Shown here in pieces: positions 16,381 to 25,866 of a stretch of DNA of 64,000 nt (positions are counted from its first letter, which is position 1; each line of letters starts with the position of its first letter). The translations under genes were made by a program, and so were the position numbers. The stretch is from JABAAE01 sp036336715 (GTDB lineage Bacteria; Planctomycetota; Planctomycetia; Pirellulales; Pirellulaceae), in the NCBI GenBank assembly GCA_036336715.1, contig JAYZFP010000023.1:1-64000 (forward strand). Reading direction: 5' to 3'. Under the pieces are notes generated by a model. It saw only the letters and a list, made by a program, of their open reading frames with translations, was not told the origin of the DNA and made no database searches.

Positions 16381-19096
16381 TTTGAACCGAAAGAACCTTC
16401 TCTGCCTCGGCCTGTTGCTCCTGCCAACCGGCTTCTGTTTCGCTCCTCCCTTTTTCGGCGATCAGACGCCCGCCTACCGAGACTCCGCCCGCTTTTACTA
16501 TCGCCAGTTCGAGTGGAACCGGGACCAGTGGCAGAAAGGCGAAGTCCCTCTCTGGAATTCCAGGGAGAACCTCGGGGAACCCGTCGTATCCGAGGCATCC
16601 TCCAGTGTCTTTTATCCACTCCAGGTATTGTTCCTGATTCCAGGCCTCCCATTTCACCGGGCCTTTGTTCTCTACGCCGCACTCCACGTTTACCTGGCCG
16701 GGGTGGGCGCATTCCTGTTGGCTCGAGGCATCCATTGTCGCCATTCTGCGGCTCTTCTCTGTGGAATCGGCTACTCCATGGGCGGGAGCCTGGTCTTCCA
16801 GACCTGCAACCTGGTTTTCCTGGTAGGCGGCAGCTGGCTCCCGTTTGCGGTCTGGATGTCCTGGTGGCTGAGCCGCTCTCCAGGCCTGCTGCCGGCCAGC
16901 CTGCTGGCGGTCTTCCTGGCCCTGCCAATCCTGGGGGGAGACCCGCAAACCGCCTATCACTCCGGGATGATTTCAGGTTTGATCCTGTTTGCCCAGTGGA
17001 GGCAGCAAAAGGCAATCCGGGGATCCACTCGGTTCCGATCGGCCGTCGCCTTGCATCTGCTGTCCGCCCTGCTTGCCATTGGCCTCGCCGCGATCCAGGT
17101 GCTCCCTTCGTGGAACGCCACCAGGAATAGCACCCGGTCAGAATTCGTACATCCACGATCAATCTATGAAATGCCTGCGGCAAGCCTTTCTGAAGGGGCC
17201 CGGGGGATCCTGGGACACCCGGTACCCGGCACCCATCACGATCACCTGTATCAGTTCAGCCAACCCCCATGGTCCCTCCCTGAACTGGTATGGCCCAACA
17301 TTTCCGGCTCACTTCAGCCCCATCACGCACGCTGGGCAGATTCCATTCCGGCAGCCGGCAGGACATGGACGCCGTCCATCTATTGTGGGCTGCTGCCGTT
17401 TGCTTTTTTTACATGCGGACTGTTTCGAAGACAGCGACCCAAACAGTTGAACTGGATTCGCAACGGCTTTTTGATCTTTGCACTCGGCTCACTGGGCTGG
17501 TTTGGGGGAGGTTGGTTACTTCATGAACTGAGCTTCCTGTTCTTTGGATCGGACCCCGCCCGCTCTTCCGTCGGGGCTCCTGCCGGGGGCATTTACTGGT
17601 TCCTGGTCGTCTTCCTGCCCGGATATGTCAACTTCCGTTACCCGGCCAAGCTGTTTGTTGTAGCCAGCCTGCTTCTCTGCCTCCTGGCCGCCCGCGAGTT
17701 TCACAGGCAGTTGCGGGACAAGTGCCTGATTCGATTTCGACGATTCCTGCTGGGCCTGATGTTCGTCTCCGGCCTGACGCTGCTCTCGCTCTGGCTGGCA
17801 GCCATTCCGGTCAACAACTGGTTTTTCGGAATGCAACAGCGGGTAGCAACTGAATTCGGCCCCTTTGACCAGCAGGCGGCCTGGAAAGGAATTCTGTTTT
17901 CCATTCTGCATGCCCTGCTGGCGAGCTCGGGAACGTTGCTGTTGATCAACCAGGGATTACCCACGCGGCTGGTTTCCGGGGGACTGGTCCTGCTCTGCAT
18001 GGTGGACCTGCTGGTTGCCAACGGCCAACTGAACTCCACCGCCCGATCCAGTCTCTGGAACCGGAGCGTGTCCATTGTCGACTCCCTCCCGGAAGAGGGG
18101 CGACTGGTTCGCATCTATCGCACCAGGTCCATGATCTGGTCCGGTAAAAATGAATGGCTCTCTGGCCCGCGCCCCAACCGGATCGAGCAGATCGTGGACT
18201 GGGAGAACCAGACCCTGATGCCCAGGCACCATCTTGGAATTCAGGACCGACGGATCGGTGTGGTCGAGTCTTTTCGCTCAATCGAGGATTACCGCTTTGC
18301 CAGCCTGATGGCCTACCTCGATCAACGACCTGGAATCCGGACGCAGGATTCCTTTGACCTGGCAATCGCTCCCGACCCAATCGCCCTGGGTGTCCTGTCC
18401 TGCCAATACCTGTTGATTCCCCGCTGGGGCAATCCCAATGTTCCCGAGTCGGAGATCGTGGCCGATTTTCCCCGGGAGGAAATGCTGCTGGTGCGAAATC
18501 CCTGGTTCCGGGAACGTTTTCGACTGGCCACGAACTTCGAGGCCATCGAACCGGTGAAAGACCTCGTCGACTGGCTCCAATCGGCATCCACGAGAAAAAT
18601 GCTCCATTCCTCGACTTCCTTTGCCGGTGGAAACATGCGACCCATCTTGGAGGAAATGACTGGCCTCCCGCCCATCCTTGAAAACGGGACGACAGGCGGA
18701 AAGCCGGATCCCCCTGCGGCAAGCCCGGTGACGGTGATCCAGGACCGTGAGACGGTTCTGGAACTGAAAATCCAACCACCGGCCGGGAAGTCCAAGGCAA
18801 CCACTGTCCGCCTGCTGGTGATCGCCGACCGGTACGACAAAGACTGGATTGCCTACTCGATCGACAGAAACGGTGCGCGATCCGAAATACCGATTCACCG
18901 GGCAAATCTTCTCATGCGGGGGATTCTGCTGCGTCCCGCAGACCAGCACCTGCTGCTGCTCTATCGGCCCCGCCTGGTGATCCTTGGCGCCTGGCTCAGC
19001 CTTGTGGCACTGCTTGTCACTGCCGCCAGTGCGGCATGGAGCTGTTGCCGCCCGAGGTGGCGTTCCCAACCGGTACTTCCGGGCCCGGCTGCCTGA
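16364..19096 (+). CDS. YfhO-like large membrane protein
   Basis: A 910-residue polytopic protein. The N-terminal two thirds have about 12 hydrophobic segments, and one more lies near the C-terminus (about residues 875-898). The early segment GEVPLWNSRENLGEP followed by SSVFYPLQVLF matches the YfhO family, which has a GT-C-like architecture and is thought to act in glycosylation of lipids or cell-wall polymers. Residues 560-870 are mostly soluble and would face outward. The GTG at 16364 overlaps the MoaD-like gene by 17 bases; alternative GTG/TTG starts lie within the next five codons. The enzymatic role is inferred from the family only. Confidence 0.75.
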   Translation: MTQVADLNRKNLLCLGLLLLPTGFCFAPPFFGDQTPAYRDSARFYYRQFEWNRDQWQKGEVPLWNSRENLGEPVVSEASSSVFYPLQVLFLIPGLPFHRAFVLYAALHVYLAGVGAFLLARGIHCRHSAALLCGIGYSMGGSLVFQTCNLVFLVGGSWLPFAVWMSWWLSRSPGLLPASLLAVFLALPILGGDPQTAYHSGMISGLILFAQWRQQKAIRGSTRFRSAVALHLLSALLAIGLAAIQVLPSWNATRNSTRSEFVHPRSIYEMPAASLSEGARGILGHPVPGTHHDHLYQFSQPPWSLPELVWPNISGSLQPHHARWADSIPAAGRTWTPSIYCGLLPFAFFTCGLFRRQRPKQLNWIRNGFLIFALGSLGWFGGGWLLHELSFLFFGSDPARSSVGAPAGGIYWFLVVFLPGYVNFRYPAKLFVVASLLLCLLAAREFHRQLRDKCLIRFRRFLLGLMFVSGLTLLSLWLAAIPVNNWFFGMQQRVATEFGPFDQQAAWKGILFSILHALLASSGTLLLINQGLPTRLVSGGLVLLCMVDLLVANGQLNSTARSSLWNRSVSIVDSLPEEGRLVRIYRTRSMIWSGKNEWLSGPRPNRIEQIVDWENQTLMPRHHLGIQDRRIGVVESFRSIEDYRFASLMAYLDQRPGIRTQDSFDLAIAPDPIALGVLSCQYLLIPRWGNPNVPESEIVADFPREEMLLVRNPWFRERFRLATNFEAIEPVKDLVDWLQSASTRKMLHSSTSFAGGNMRPILEEMTGLPPILENGTTGGKPDPPAASPVTVIQDRETVLELKIQPPAGKSKATTVRLLVIADRYDKDWIAYSIDRNGARSEIPIHRANLLMRGILLRPADQHLLLLYRPRLVILGAWLSLVALLVTAASAAWSCCRPRWRSQPVLPGPAA

Positions 19097-19266
19097 ATTT
19101 TCATGCGTCGATCCGGGTACGGGGAGCCGGTCCCGGCGATAGTCGCCTTTTCAGCCCGAACCCAAAACAATAATCTTTCTCTTTGAGAATCGAGGGGCGA
19201 CCGTCCGTTGCGGACCAGCTTTTCGTGCATTCGCTTTTGTTCCTCCCCAACCGATTGATCCAGAAA

Positions 19267-21237
19267 ATGAGCCTCCTCGCTGAAATCAAATCGCGATTTC
19301 AACCTGCATTGTCCCGATTTGGAGAAGACGTTGATCAGCTCCTGAGCCTGATCAAACCCTCTCAGGATGCCAAATTTGGAGATTACCAACTCAACTGCGC
19401 CATGCCACTGGGCAAAAAACTGGGGCAACCACCTCGAGAAATTGCCGAACGGATCATCGAGGAAGTCGACCTGGATGGATTCTGTGAAAAAGTGGAGGTT
19501 GCCGGTCCCGGGTTCATCAACCTGACACTGGACCGATCCCTCCTGGTCCGGGAGGTCAGGAAGGCACTGGCAGACGAACACCTGGGCGTCAGCCGGACTT
19601 CCCGCCCCAAGACGATCGTGATCGATTTCTCTTCGCCCAACGTCGCCAAGCCGATGCACGTGGGACATATCCGCTCCACCGTGATTGGAGATGCCCTGGC
19701 AAAGATATTGGGTTTTCTCGGCCATCACGTGATTACCGACAATCACCTTGGTGACTGGGGCACCCAGTTTGGCATGATCATCTATGGGTATAAAAACTTC
19801 GCCAACCCTGACGCATACGACGAAAATCCGGTCGCCGAACTTTCGAGGATCTATCGGTATGTCAGGAAACTGATGGATCATTTTGAAAAGAAAGCAGCGC
19901 TTCCCAAGAAAGAAAAAGAACTGCAGGTACTGGGAGAAAAAGCGGGGGAACTGAAATCTTGCGAACCCGCAAATGAAAAGGAAGCCAAGAAGCAGGCCAA
20001 GTCCCTCAAAAGTCTTGAGAAAAAAATGGAGGAAACCAGGTCAGAGCTTGCCAAACTGGCCCAGTACTTCGATGCCATGTCCCAGGACAAACCCTTCCAG
20101 GACGATTTGGAAAAACACCGGGACGTGTCCACCAGCGTGCTGACCGAAACGGCCAGGCTCCACGAAGGAGACGCCGAAAACACAAGGCTCTGGCAACAGT
20201 TCATGCCACACTGCCGGGATGAAATCCAGCGTGTCTATTCCCGGCTCCAAATCGAATTCGATTACGAATACGGCGAAAGCCATTACCATTCGCTACTCGG
20301 GAAAGTCGTAGAAGATTTCAAAGCCAAGGGTTTCGCCGAAGAGAGCGAAGGAGCCCAGTGCGTTTTTCTCGATGGCTTCGATGCGCCAATGATCATTCAG
20401 AAAAAGGATGGTGCGTTTCTCTATTCAACGACCGACCTGGCCACCATCAAGTTCCGCATGGAGACCTGGAATCCGGACACGCTGCTCTATGTCGTGGACC
20501 ACCGGCAAGGGGAGCATTTCCAGAAACTTTTCGCAGCCGCGCGGAAATGGGGTTATACCGGGCCCGAGTATTTTCACGTGGCCTTCGGAACGGTGATGGA
20601 TCAGAACCGGAAACCGTACAAGACCCGGGCGGGTGACACCGTAGGTCTCGAGGGACTGCTGGACGAGGCCGTGGAAAACGCATTGGGCCTGGTCCATGAA
20701 ATCAATGACAAACGAGCCACAAGCGAACAGTTGTCCGAGAGCGAATGCAGCGAAGTTGCCCGGACAGTTGGTATTGGCGGGCTCAAGTATTTTGATCTCT
20801 CCCAGCACCGGGCATCCGACTATGTATTTACCTATGAAAAAATGCTGGCTCTCAAGGGAGACACGGCCCCCTACGTTCAAATGTCCTACTCCCGGGTACG
20901 GGGCATTTTCCGCAAGGGAAATTACGACCCGGCTGCCGTCGACTCTTCGTCGGTGGAACTGGTGTTGGATCAGCCGGCCGAAAAAGCGTTGGCCATCAAG
21001 CTTTTGAGATTTGAAGAAGCACTTCACGAGGTCACGGTCGAGTACAAGCCGAATGCCCTGACCCATTACCTGTTCGAACTTGCGCAGCAGTTCGCCGTCT
21101 TCTTTGAAAGCTGTCCCGTCCTCAAAGCAGAATCCGAGCCACTGATGCAAAGCCGGTTACTGCTCTGTGACCTGACGGCACGGGTCATCAAGCAGGGCCT
21201 GGCACTGCTCGGAATAGAGGTCCGGGAAAAAATGTAA
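19267..21237 (+). CDS. argS: Arginyl-tRNA synthetase
   Basis: A 656-residue class I aminoacyl-tRNA synthetase. The HIGH-type signature is in KPMHVGHIRSTVIGDAL, preceded by the arginyl-specific N-terminal domain. The catalytic domain continues with DNHLGDWGTQFGM and DLATIKFR, and the C-terminal anticodon-binding domain ends with LLGIEVREKM. A lysine- and glutamate-rich coiled-coil-like insertion of about 60 residues lies at about residues 205-265. No KMSK motif is evident, as is usual for ArgS. I chose the ATG at 19267 because MSLLAEIKSRF begins the conserved region; the frame extends upstream to a TTG at 19183. Confidence 0.96.
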   Translation: MSLLAEIKSRFQPALSRFGEDVDQLLSLIKPSQDAKFGDYQLNCAMPLGKKLGQPPREIAERIIEEVDLDGFCEKVEVAGPGFINLTLDRSLLVREVRKALADEHLGVSRTSRPKTIVIDFSSPNVAKPMHVGHIRSTVIGDALAKILGFLGHHVITDNHLGDWGTQFGMIIYGYKNFANPDAYDENPVAELSRIYRYVRKLMDHFEKKAALPKKEKELQVLGEKAGELKSCEPANEKEAKKQAKSLKSLEKKMEETRSELAKLAQYFDAMSQDKPFQDDLEKHRDVSTSVLTETARLHEGDAENTRLWQQFMPHCRDEIQRVYSRLQIEFDYEYGESHYHSLLGKVVEDFKAKGFAEESEGAQCVFLDGFDAPMIIQKKDGAFLYSTTDLATIKFRMETWNPDTLLYVVDHRQGEHFQKLFAAARKWGYTGPEYFHVAFGTVMDQNRKPYKTRAGDTVGLEGLLDEAVENALGLVHEINDKRATSEQLSESECSEVARTVGIGGLKYFDLSQHRASDYVFTYEKMLALKGDTAPYVQMSYSRVRGIFRKGNYDPAAVDSSSVELVLDQPAEKALAIKLLRFEEALHEVTVEYKPNALTHYLFELAQQFAVFFESCPVLKAESEPLMQSRLLLCDLTARVIKQGLALLGIEVREKM

Positions 21238-21247
21238 CCAGGGAGAG

Positions 21248-22558
21248 CTATTCGTAATCCCGTACACGTCGGGCAATCGCTTCACCGAGTGCAACTCGAA
21301 CACTTTCAATCGTGACGCGGTCAAAAACCTGCTGAAAGAAACCGGAAACGATCATTCGGACGGCTTCCTTGCGGGTGTAGCCACGGCACTGGGCATAGAA
21401 GATCAGTTCCTCGTCCACCCGACCACTGGTGGAACCGTGCGTGCAACGGACATCGTCCGCCTCAATCTCCAGTCCGGGGATCGAATCGGCCCTCGATTTC
21501 CGGGACAGCAAAAGGTTGTCGTTTCGCTGGTAGCCGTCAGTTTTCTGAGCCCGTTTGTCGACCTTGATCATGCCACGCCAAACGGTTCGCGAGGTGTCCT
21601 GCAGGGCGCCCTTGTAAAGAAAGTCACTGTTGCAGTCCGGTTTCACGTGGTGCTGCAGGGTGTGATAGGAGAGATGCTGCTTGCCTTCGGTGAACATCAC
21701 ACCGTTGACCTGGCAGTTGGCTCCAACACCATCCAGCGCGACATGCTGATTTACTTTGGCCAACCGCGAACCGAGGGCCCCAATCGTCCACTGCAGGTTG
21801 GCATCCCGTCCCACGACCGCTTTCTGGTGGGCAAAGTGCCAGACCTTGTGGCTCCAGTCCTGCAGGTTCACAAACCGCAGGTTGGCCCGGTCACCGACAA
21901 TCAGTTCAATCCCGCCACAGTGCAATCCGGTATCCGTTTCTGACAACGAAGAGGATTCGGACAACACGGTCGCCTCGGCCCCTTCATCCAGCACCACCAG
22001 TGTATGGCCGAGATCGGCCGCACCGTCACCCAACAGGCTCTGGATATGCAACGGTTTGGAAACCGTCACATTTCTCGGAACGTACAGCACCGTTCCCGAT
22101 GCCCAGAAGGCTGCATGGAGGGCAGCAAAACGATCCAGGTCATCCGACAGGGCCTTCCGGAACAGAAATTTCTGAATGATCGCCGAGTGTTCGGACGAAA
22201 GGTCCGAGAGACTGCCGAAGATCACCCCCCTGGATTTCAGATCTTCATCCAGGTTGGATTCCCGGCTGATTCCGTTGAGTGCGATGGATTGTCCACCGAT
22301 ATCGACGCCCCGGGCCAGTTGTCCTTCGGGGATTGAAAGCTCAGCGTCACCACCGGCGGGAATGGCAAACTTTTCGAGGTTGAACATCCGGATGTCAGTC
22401 CGCATCCATTCCTCATCCCGTTGCGTTGGCCATGCAAGGTCCTGGAATTTCTTCCAGGCACCCCGCCGCTGGTCAATCAACCAGCCCGGTTCGTTTCGGG
22501 TGGCAATAAATTCATCAAAACCGTTGTCATTAAATTGTGTCAAAGCCGTACTGATCAT
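21248..22558 (-). CDS. sufD: Fe-S cluster assembly protein SufD
   Basis: A 436-residue scaffold component that pairs with SufB and SufC. It shares the SufBD beta-helix core: GTVLYVPRNVTVSKPL, HGSTSGRVDEELIFYAQCRG and KEAVRMIVSGFFQQV are characteristic. The C-terminal histidine of HGSTSG, needed in SufD proteins, is present. It is the last gene of the minus-strand suf group, 62 bases after sufB, and ends 10 bases from the convergent argS stop. No Shine-Dalgarno site is visible. Confidence 0.93.
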   Translation of the reverse strand: MISTALTQFNDNGFDEFIATRNEPGWLIDQRRGAWKKFQDLAWPTQRDEEWMRTDIRMFNLEKFAIPAGGDAELSIPEGQLARGVDIGGQSIALNGISRESNLDEDLKSRGVIFGSLSDLSSEHSAIIQKFLFRKALSDDLDRFAALHAAFWASGTVLYVPRNVTVSKPLHIQSLLGDGAADLGHTLVVLDEGAEATVLSESSSLSETDTGLHCGGIELIVGDRANLRFVNLQDWSHKVWHFAHQKAVVGRDANLQWTIGALGSRLAKVNQHVALDGVGANCQVNGVMFTEGKQHLSYHTLQHHVKPDCNSDFLYKGALQDTSRTVWRGMIKVDKRAQKTDGYQRNDNLLLSRKSRADSIPGLEIEADDVRCTHGSTSGRVDEELIFYAQCRGYTRKEAVRMIVSGFFQQVFDRVTIESVRVALGEAIARRVRDYE

Positions 22559-22620
22559 GGGAGTTCGGTTGCGGGCGGATATTCTTGTCTTTGCGTAAAT
22601 CAGGAGGATGCGAAAAGGTT

Positions 22621-24021
22621 CTAGCCGACCGATCCTTCCATCTGCAGCTGGATCAACCGGTTCAGTTCCACCGCGTATTCCATCGGCAATTCCTTGACCA
22701 GCGGCTCAATAAAGCCGTTAACGATCATCGTGCTGGCCTCTGCCTCGGAGAGACCCCGGCTCATGAGATAGAACAGCTGTTCTTCTCCGATGCGTGAGAC
22801 ACTCGCCTCGTGACCGATCGAAACATCCTGCTCCGCGATTTCGATGTACGGGTAGGTATCACTGCGACTCTGGTCATCGAGAATCAGGGCATCACAGACG
22901 ACATTGCATTTCGAATTGGTTGCGCCATTTTCGACTTTGGCCAGACCCCGGTAGCTGCTTCTCCCACCGTTCTTGGAAATTGACTTTGAAATGATCTGGC
23001 CGGTCGTGTCGCTTGCACAATGAACCAGTTTCGCCCCGGCATCCTGGTGTTGATGCTTTCCTGCAAAGGCAATGGAAAGGATCTCGCCTCGGGCACCCGG
23101 CTCCATCATGTAGACTGCCGGATACTTCATGGTCAGGTGGCTGCCGAGGTTGCCATCCACCCATTCCATCACTGCATCCTGGTAGGCGTTGGCCCGCTTG
23201 GTCACCAGGTTATAGATGTTGTTGGCCCAGTTCTGGATGGTTGTATAACGGCAACGTCCGTTCTTCTTGACGACCACCTCCACCACGGCCGAATGCAGAC
23301 TTTCGGAGGTATACATCGGGGCTGTGCAGCCTTCGACGTAATGAACCTGGGCCCCCTCGTCAACGATGATCAGCGTCCTTTCAAACTGACCCATGTTTTC
23401 CGCGTTGATGCGAAAATAGGCCTGGAGAGGGAAGTCGATTTTGACACCTGGAGGAACGTAGATGAAGGAACCCCCGGACCAGACCGCCGAGTTCAAAGCC
23501 GCAAACTTGTTGTCCTCGGTAGGAATGATTTTACCGAAGTACTCCCTGAGCAATTCCGGATGCTCCTTGACCGCCGTGTCGGTATCCGTGAAGATCACCC
23601 CCTTTTCGGTCAGGTCTTCTTTCAGCGAACCGTAAACAACTTCGCTTTCAAATTGGGCTTTGACTCCGGCGAGGTACTCCCGCTCTGCCTGGGGAATGCC
23701 CAGTTTTTCAAAGGTGTCCTTGATTTCCTCGGGGACTTCTTCCCAGGTTTTTCCCTGTTCGTTGGTTGGCTTGAGGTAGTAGTAGATGTCCTGGAAGTCG
23801 AGATTGATCGAGCCTCCCCACTTGGGCATGGGCTTGGACTCGAAAACCTCGAGGGCATGCAAGCGGAACTCCCGCATCCAGTCCGGCTCTCCCTTCATGT
23901 CCGAAATCTGGTTCACGATTTCGGCATCAATTCCCTTGCGGGCCTTGAACACCGCTTCCGAATCGGTCTTGAAATCGTACTTTTGAATGTCGCCGATTTC
24001 TTCGTTTACGTCAGTCGCCAT
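22621..24021 (-). CDS. sufB: Fe-S cluster assembly protein SufB
   Basis: A 466-residue scaffold protein of the SUF machinery. Recognisable segments are FIYVPPGVKIDFPLQAYFRI, YVEGCTAPMYTSESLHSAVV (containing the conserved cysteine), GGRSSYRGLAK, CDALILDDQSRSDTYPYIE and SIGHEASVSRIGEEQLFYLM. Length is typical. It lies 36 bases after sufC. SufB receives sulfur from SufS with SufE or SufU, neither of which is in this window, so those must be encoded elsewhere. Confidence 0.97.
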   Translation of the reverse strand: MATDVNEEIGDIQKYDFKTDSEAVFKARKGIDAEIVNQISDMKGEPDWMREFRLHALEVFESKPMPKWGGSINLDFQDIYYYLKPTNEQGKTWEEVPEEIKDTFEKLGIPQAEREYLAGVKAQFESEVVYGSLKEDLTEKGVIFTDTDTAVKEHPELLREYFGKIIPTEDNKFAALNSAVWSGGSFIYVPPGVKIDFPLQAYFRINAENMGQFERTLIIVDEGAQVHYVEGCTAPMYTSESLHSAVVEVVVKKNGRCRYTTIQNWANNIYNLVTKRANAYQDAVMEWVDGNLGSHLTMKYPAVYMMEPGARGEILSIAFAGKHQHQDAGAKLVHCASDTTGQIISKSISKNGGRSSYRGLAKVENGATNSKCNVVCDALILDDQSRSDTYPYIEIAEQDVSIGHEASVSRIGEEQLFYLMSRGLSEAEASTMIVNGFIEPLVKELPMEYAVELNRLIQLQMEGSVG

Positions 24022-24057
24022 AGTTCTTCTGTCTGCAAAAGTGTTTGATTGATTTCA

Positions 24058-24876
24058 TCAGGCCGTAACGGCGTCGGCATCTTCCATCGCTGTGTTGTCG
24101 GCCGCCGCCTCGGGGTACTTGCCGCGGATCCGTTCATAGCCGTTTGAGTAAAGCTCTTCGGCCAGTTCCGCCCCACCGGTTTCCACAATCCGGCCGCCCA
24201 GCATCACGTGCGCGAATTCCGGCGGGTTGGATTCCAGCAACTTGTCATGGTGAGTGATGATCAGCAGACCCATTTTCTCCCTGCCGATCTCGGCGATGCT
24301 CTGGCTGGCCAGTTTGACCGCATCGGCATCCAGGCCGCTGTCGGTTTCATCAAGGATGGCAAACTTTGGCTCCAACATCGCCAATTGCAGAATCTCAGCC
24401 CGCTTTTGCTCACCACCGGAAAACCCGTCGTTCACATAACGCCGGGCGAATTCGGTCTTCATCTGCAATTGATCCATTTTGGATTTCAGTTCCTTGCGGA
24501 AATCCTTCATGGCGATCAGGTCTTCTCCCTCTTTACGCTCCGGGTTGCGTACGTTGGAGGTGGCGTGCCTCAGAAAGTCCGCCATCTTGACACCGGGAAT
24601 GGCGATCGGCCTCTGGAACGCCATGAAAATACCGATTCGGGCACGTTCATCAGGGTCCATCTCCAGAACAGCCGTCCCATTGAGTTCGATGGTACCGGAC
24701 GTTACTTCGTACTTGGGGTGGCCCATGATCACTAGGCCCAGCGTACTCTTGCCGCTCCCGTTGGGCCCCATCAGAGCATGGGTTTCTCCCTTGCGGATGA
24801 CGAGGTTGACCCCCTTCAGAATCGGCTGGCCATCGACGGCCACATGAAGATCATTGATTTTGAGTGTATCTGTCAT
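24058..24876 (-). CDS. sufC: Fe-S cluster assembly ATPase SufC
   Basis: A 272-residue ABC-type ATPase that works with SufB and SufD. Walker A is MGPNGSGKSTLG (about residues 35-46), the signature segment is FSGGEQKRAEI (about 153-163), Walker B is KFAILDETDSGLDADA (about 171-186) and the switch histidine lies in LLIITHHDKLL. An alanine-rich tail of about 20 residues follows the usual end. The start at 24876 has no clear ribosome binding site. It follows sufR after a gap of 206 bases. Confidence 0.96.
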   Translation of the reverse strand: MTDTLKINDLHVAVDGQPILKGVNLVIRKGETHALMGPNGSGKSTLGLVIMGHPKYEVTSGTIELNGTAVLEMDPDERARIGIFMAFQRPIAIPGVKMADFLRHATSNVRNPERKEGEDLIAMKDFRKELKSKMDQLQMKTEFARRYVNDGFSGGEQKRAEILQLAMLEPKFAILDETDSGLDADAVKLASQSIAEIGREKMGLLIITHHDKLLESNPPEFAHVMLGGRIVETGGAELAEELYSNGYERIRGKYPEAAADNTAMEDADAVTA

Positions 24877-25068
24877 TCAACTTGTCGGATTTCGGTCTTT
24901 GAATAGTCGTTGTGAGAAGTTCGTTGTCGTAATCAGTTCGTTGCCAGTTTTTTAAATCGTTCTCTTTTTGATCCATTGTTCTGCCGCAACCATCCCTCGG
25001 CCGTTTGCCGTTTGCCAAGGCAGCCCTGGCAGGTCGACTCACGGGTTTTCGGCTCCGGATTCTTTCCT

Positions 25069-25109
25069 GCCCGGGATGACTTTCAAGCAGGCCCGGGATG
25101 ACTTTCAAG
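25069..25109. repeat. 22-bp tandem duplication at the 3' end of sufR
   Basis: The 19-base word GCCCGGGATGACTTTCAAG occurs at 25069-25087 and again at 25091-25109, separated by CAG, giving a period of 22. Because 22 is not a multiple of three, the second copy is read in another frame on the minus strand and supplies the TGA that ends sufR. Confidence 0.9.
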
Positions 25110-25799
25110 GTGAAAGGAACAGCATTCGGAACGACTGTTCCTGTCGCAGCGTTGAAGTTCAACGTCGCAACCTGCAAGCTCGGAGAACATGCTCTGCTCC
25201 ATTTCACAAATCAGGTCATCCCTCTCGGACAAACCGGGATAGGGGCAGCCGTGCAACTGAAGGATCGGAAATGCTTCCGAACCGCTCCCGGTTCCTCTTC
25301 CATCGGCCATCTCCGCGGAACCCGAATCTCCCGAATCATGCTCGGCAACGGTAACCGGAATACCCCGCTTTTCGAAAAAACGGGCAATCTGTTCCGCCCG
25401 GTTCCATGTCGAGTCTTTGCATGACTCTTCTTCCGAGGACTGAATTTCCTGACGATATTTTTCCGCAAGCCGCCTGGCGATGCCCTGGATGACCCGGGAA
25501 CGGATCTCCTGGTCTTCCATCGCCCGCACCTCTTCCCAGACCACTGAGGCGAGGTCGAGGAAATTCTGCCCCGTGTTCTCGCGCCCCTGCCTGGTAACGG
25601 AATACTTGTGTACCGGTCGGCCCCGGGAACCTCTTTCTTCCTCTCGGGAAAGAAACCCCAGCGCAATCAGTCGGGTCAGTCTCTGGCGGATGGCGGTTTC
25701 GGTGACCTGCATCAGCTCAGCGAGTTCCGATACCGACTTGGCTCCCTGCTTTTGCAGGAAACCAATCAACGTTCGATCGTGGTCACTGATCTGGGTCAT
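25083..25799 (-). CDS. sufR: SufR-like Fe-S sensing transcriptional regulator
   Basis: A 238-residue DNA-binding protein. The N-terminal winged helix-turn-helix includes KSVSELAELMQVTETAIRQR (about residues 16-35) and the wing RGSRGRPVHKY. The C-terminal half has six cysteines, in GCPYPG, LICEME, AGCDVELQRCD and ECCSFHLE, the arrangement seen in SufR, a cluster-binding regulator of the suf operon in cyanobacteria and actinobacteria. The position directly ahead of sufCBD supports autoregulation and control of the operon. I chose the ATG at 25799; the frame extends to 25889 but those residues do not fit. The stop codon lies in a 22-bp tandem duplication (25069-25109). Confidence 0.85.
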   Translation of the reverse strand: MTQISDHDRTLIGFLQKQGAKSVSELAELMQVTETAIRQRLTRLIALGFLSREEERGSRGRPVHKYSVTRQGRENTGQNFLDLASVVWEEVRAMEDQEIRSRVIQGIARRLAEKYRQEIQSSEEESCKDSTWNRAEQIARFFEKRGIPVTVAEHDSGDSGSAEMADGRGTGSGSEAFPILQLHGCPYPGLSERDDLICEMEQSMFSELAGCDVELQRCDRNSRSECCSFHLESHPGPA

Positions 25800-25838
25800 G
25801 GTTTGCCGTAAGGGAAATTTCCAGCCTGAGGGAGAAGT

Positions 25839-25866
25839 ATCATAACCTTTTCTACATTTTACACAA
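25839..25866 (-). promoter_or_regulatory. Candidate promoter of the suf operon
   Basis: Read on the minus strand, a -35-like TTGTGT (25861-25866) and a -10-like TATGAT (25839-25844) are separated by 16 bases and lie about 40 bases upstream of the sufR ATG. The -10 matches five of six consensus positions; the -35 only three. Confidence 0.45.

Noticed and set aside
23020..24048. Open frame of 342 codons antisense to sufB
   Set aside because: The opposite strand is a canonical SufB over the same bases.
24851..25207. Alternative frame that would extend SufR by about 70 residues if one repeat copy were removed
   Set aside because: SufR proteins normally end soon after the last cysteine pair, so the present stop gives a normal length.
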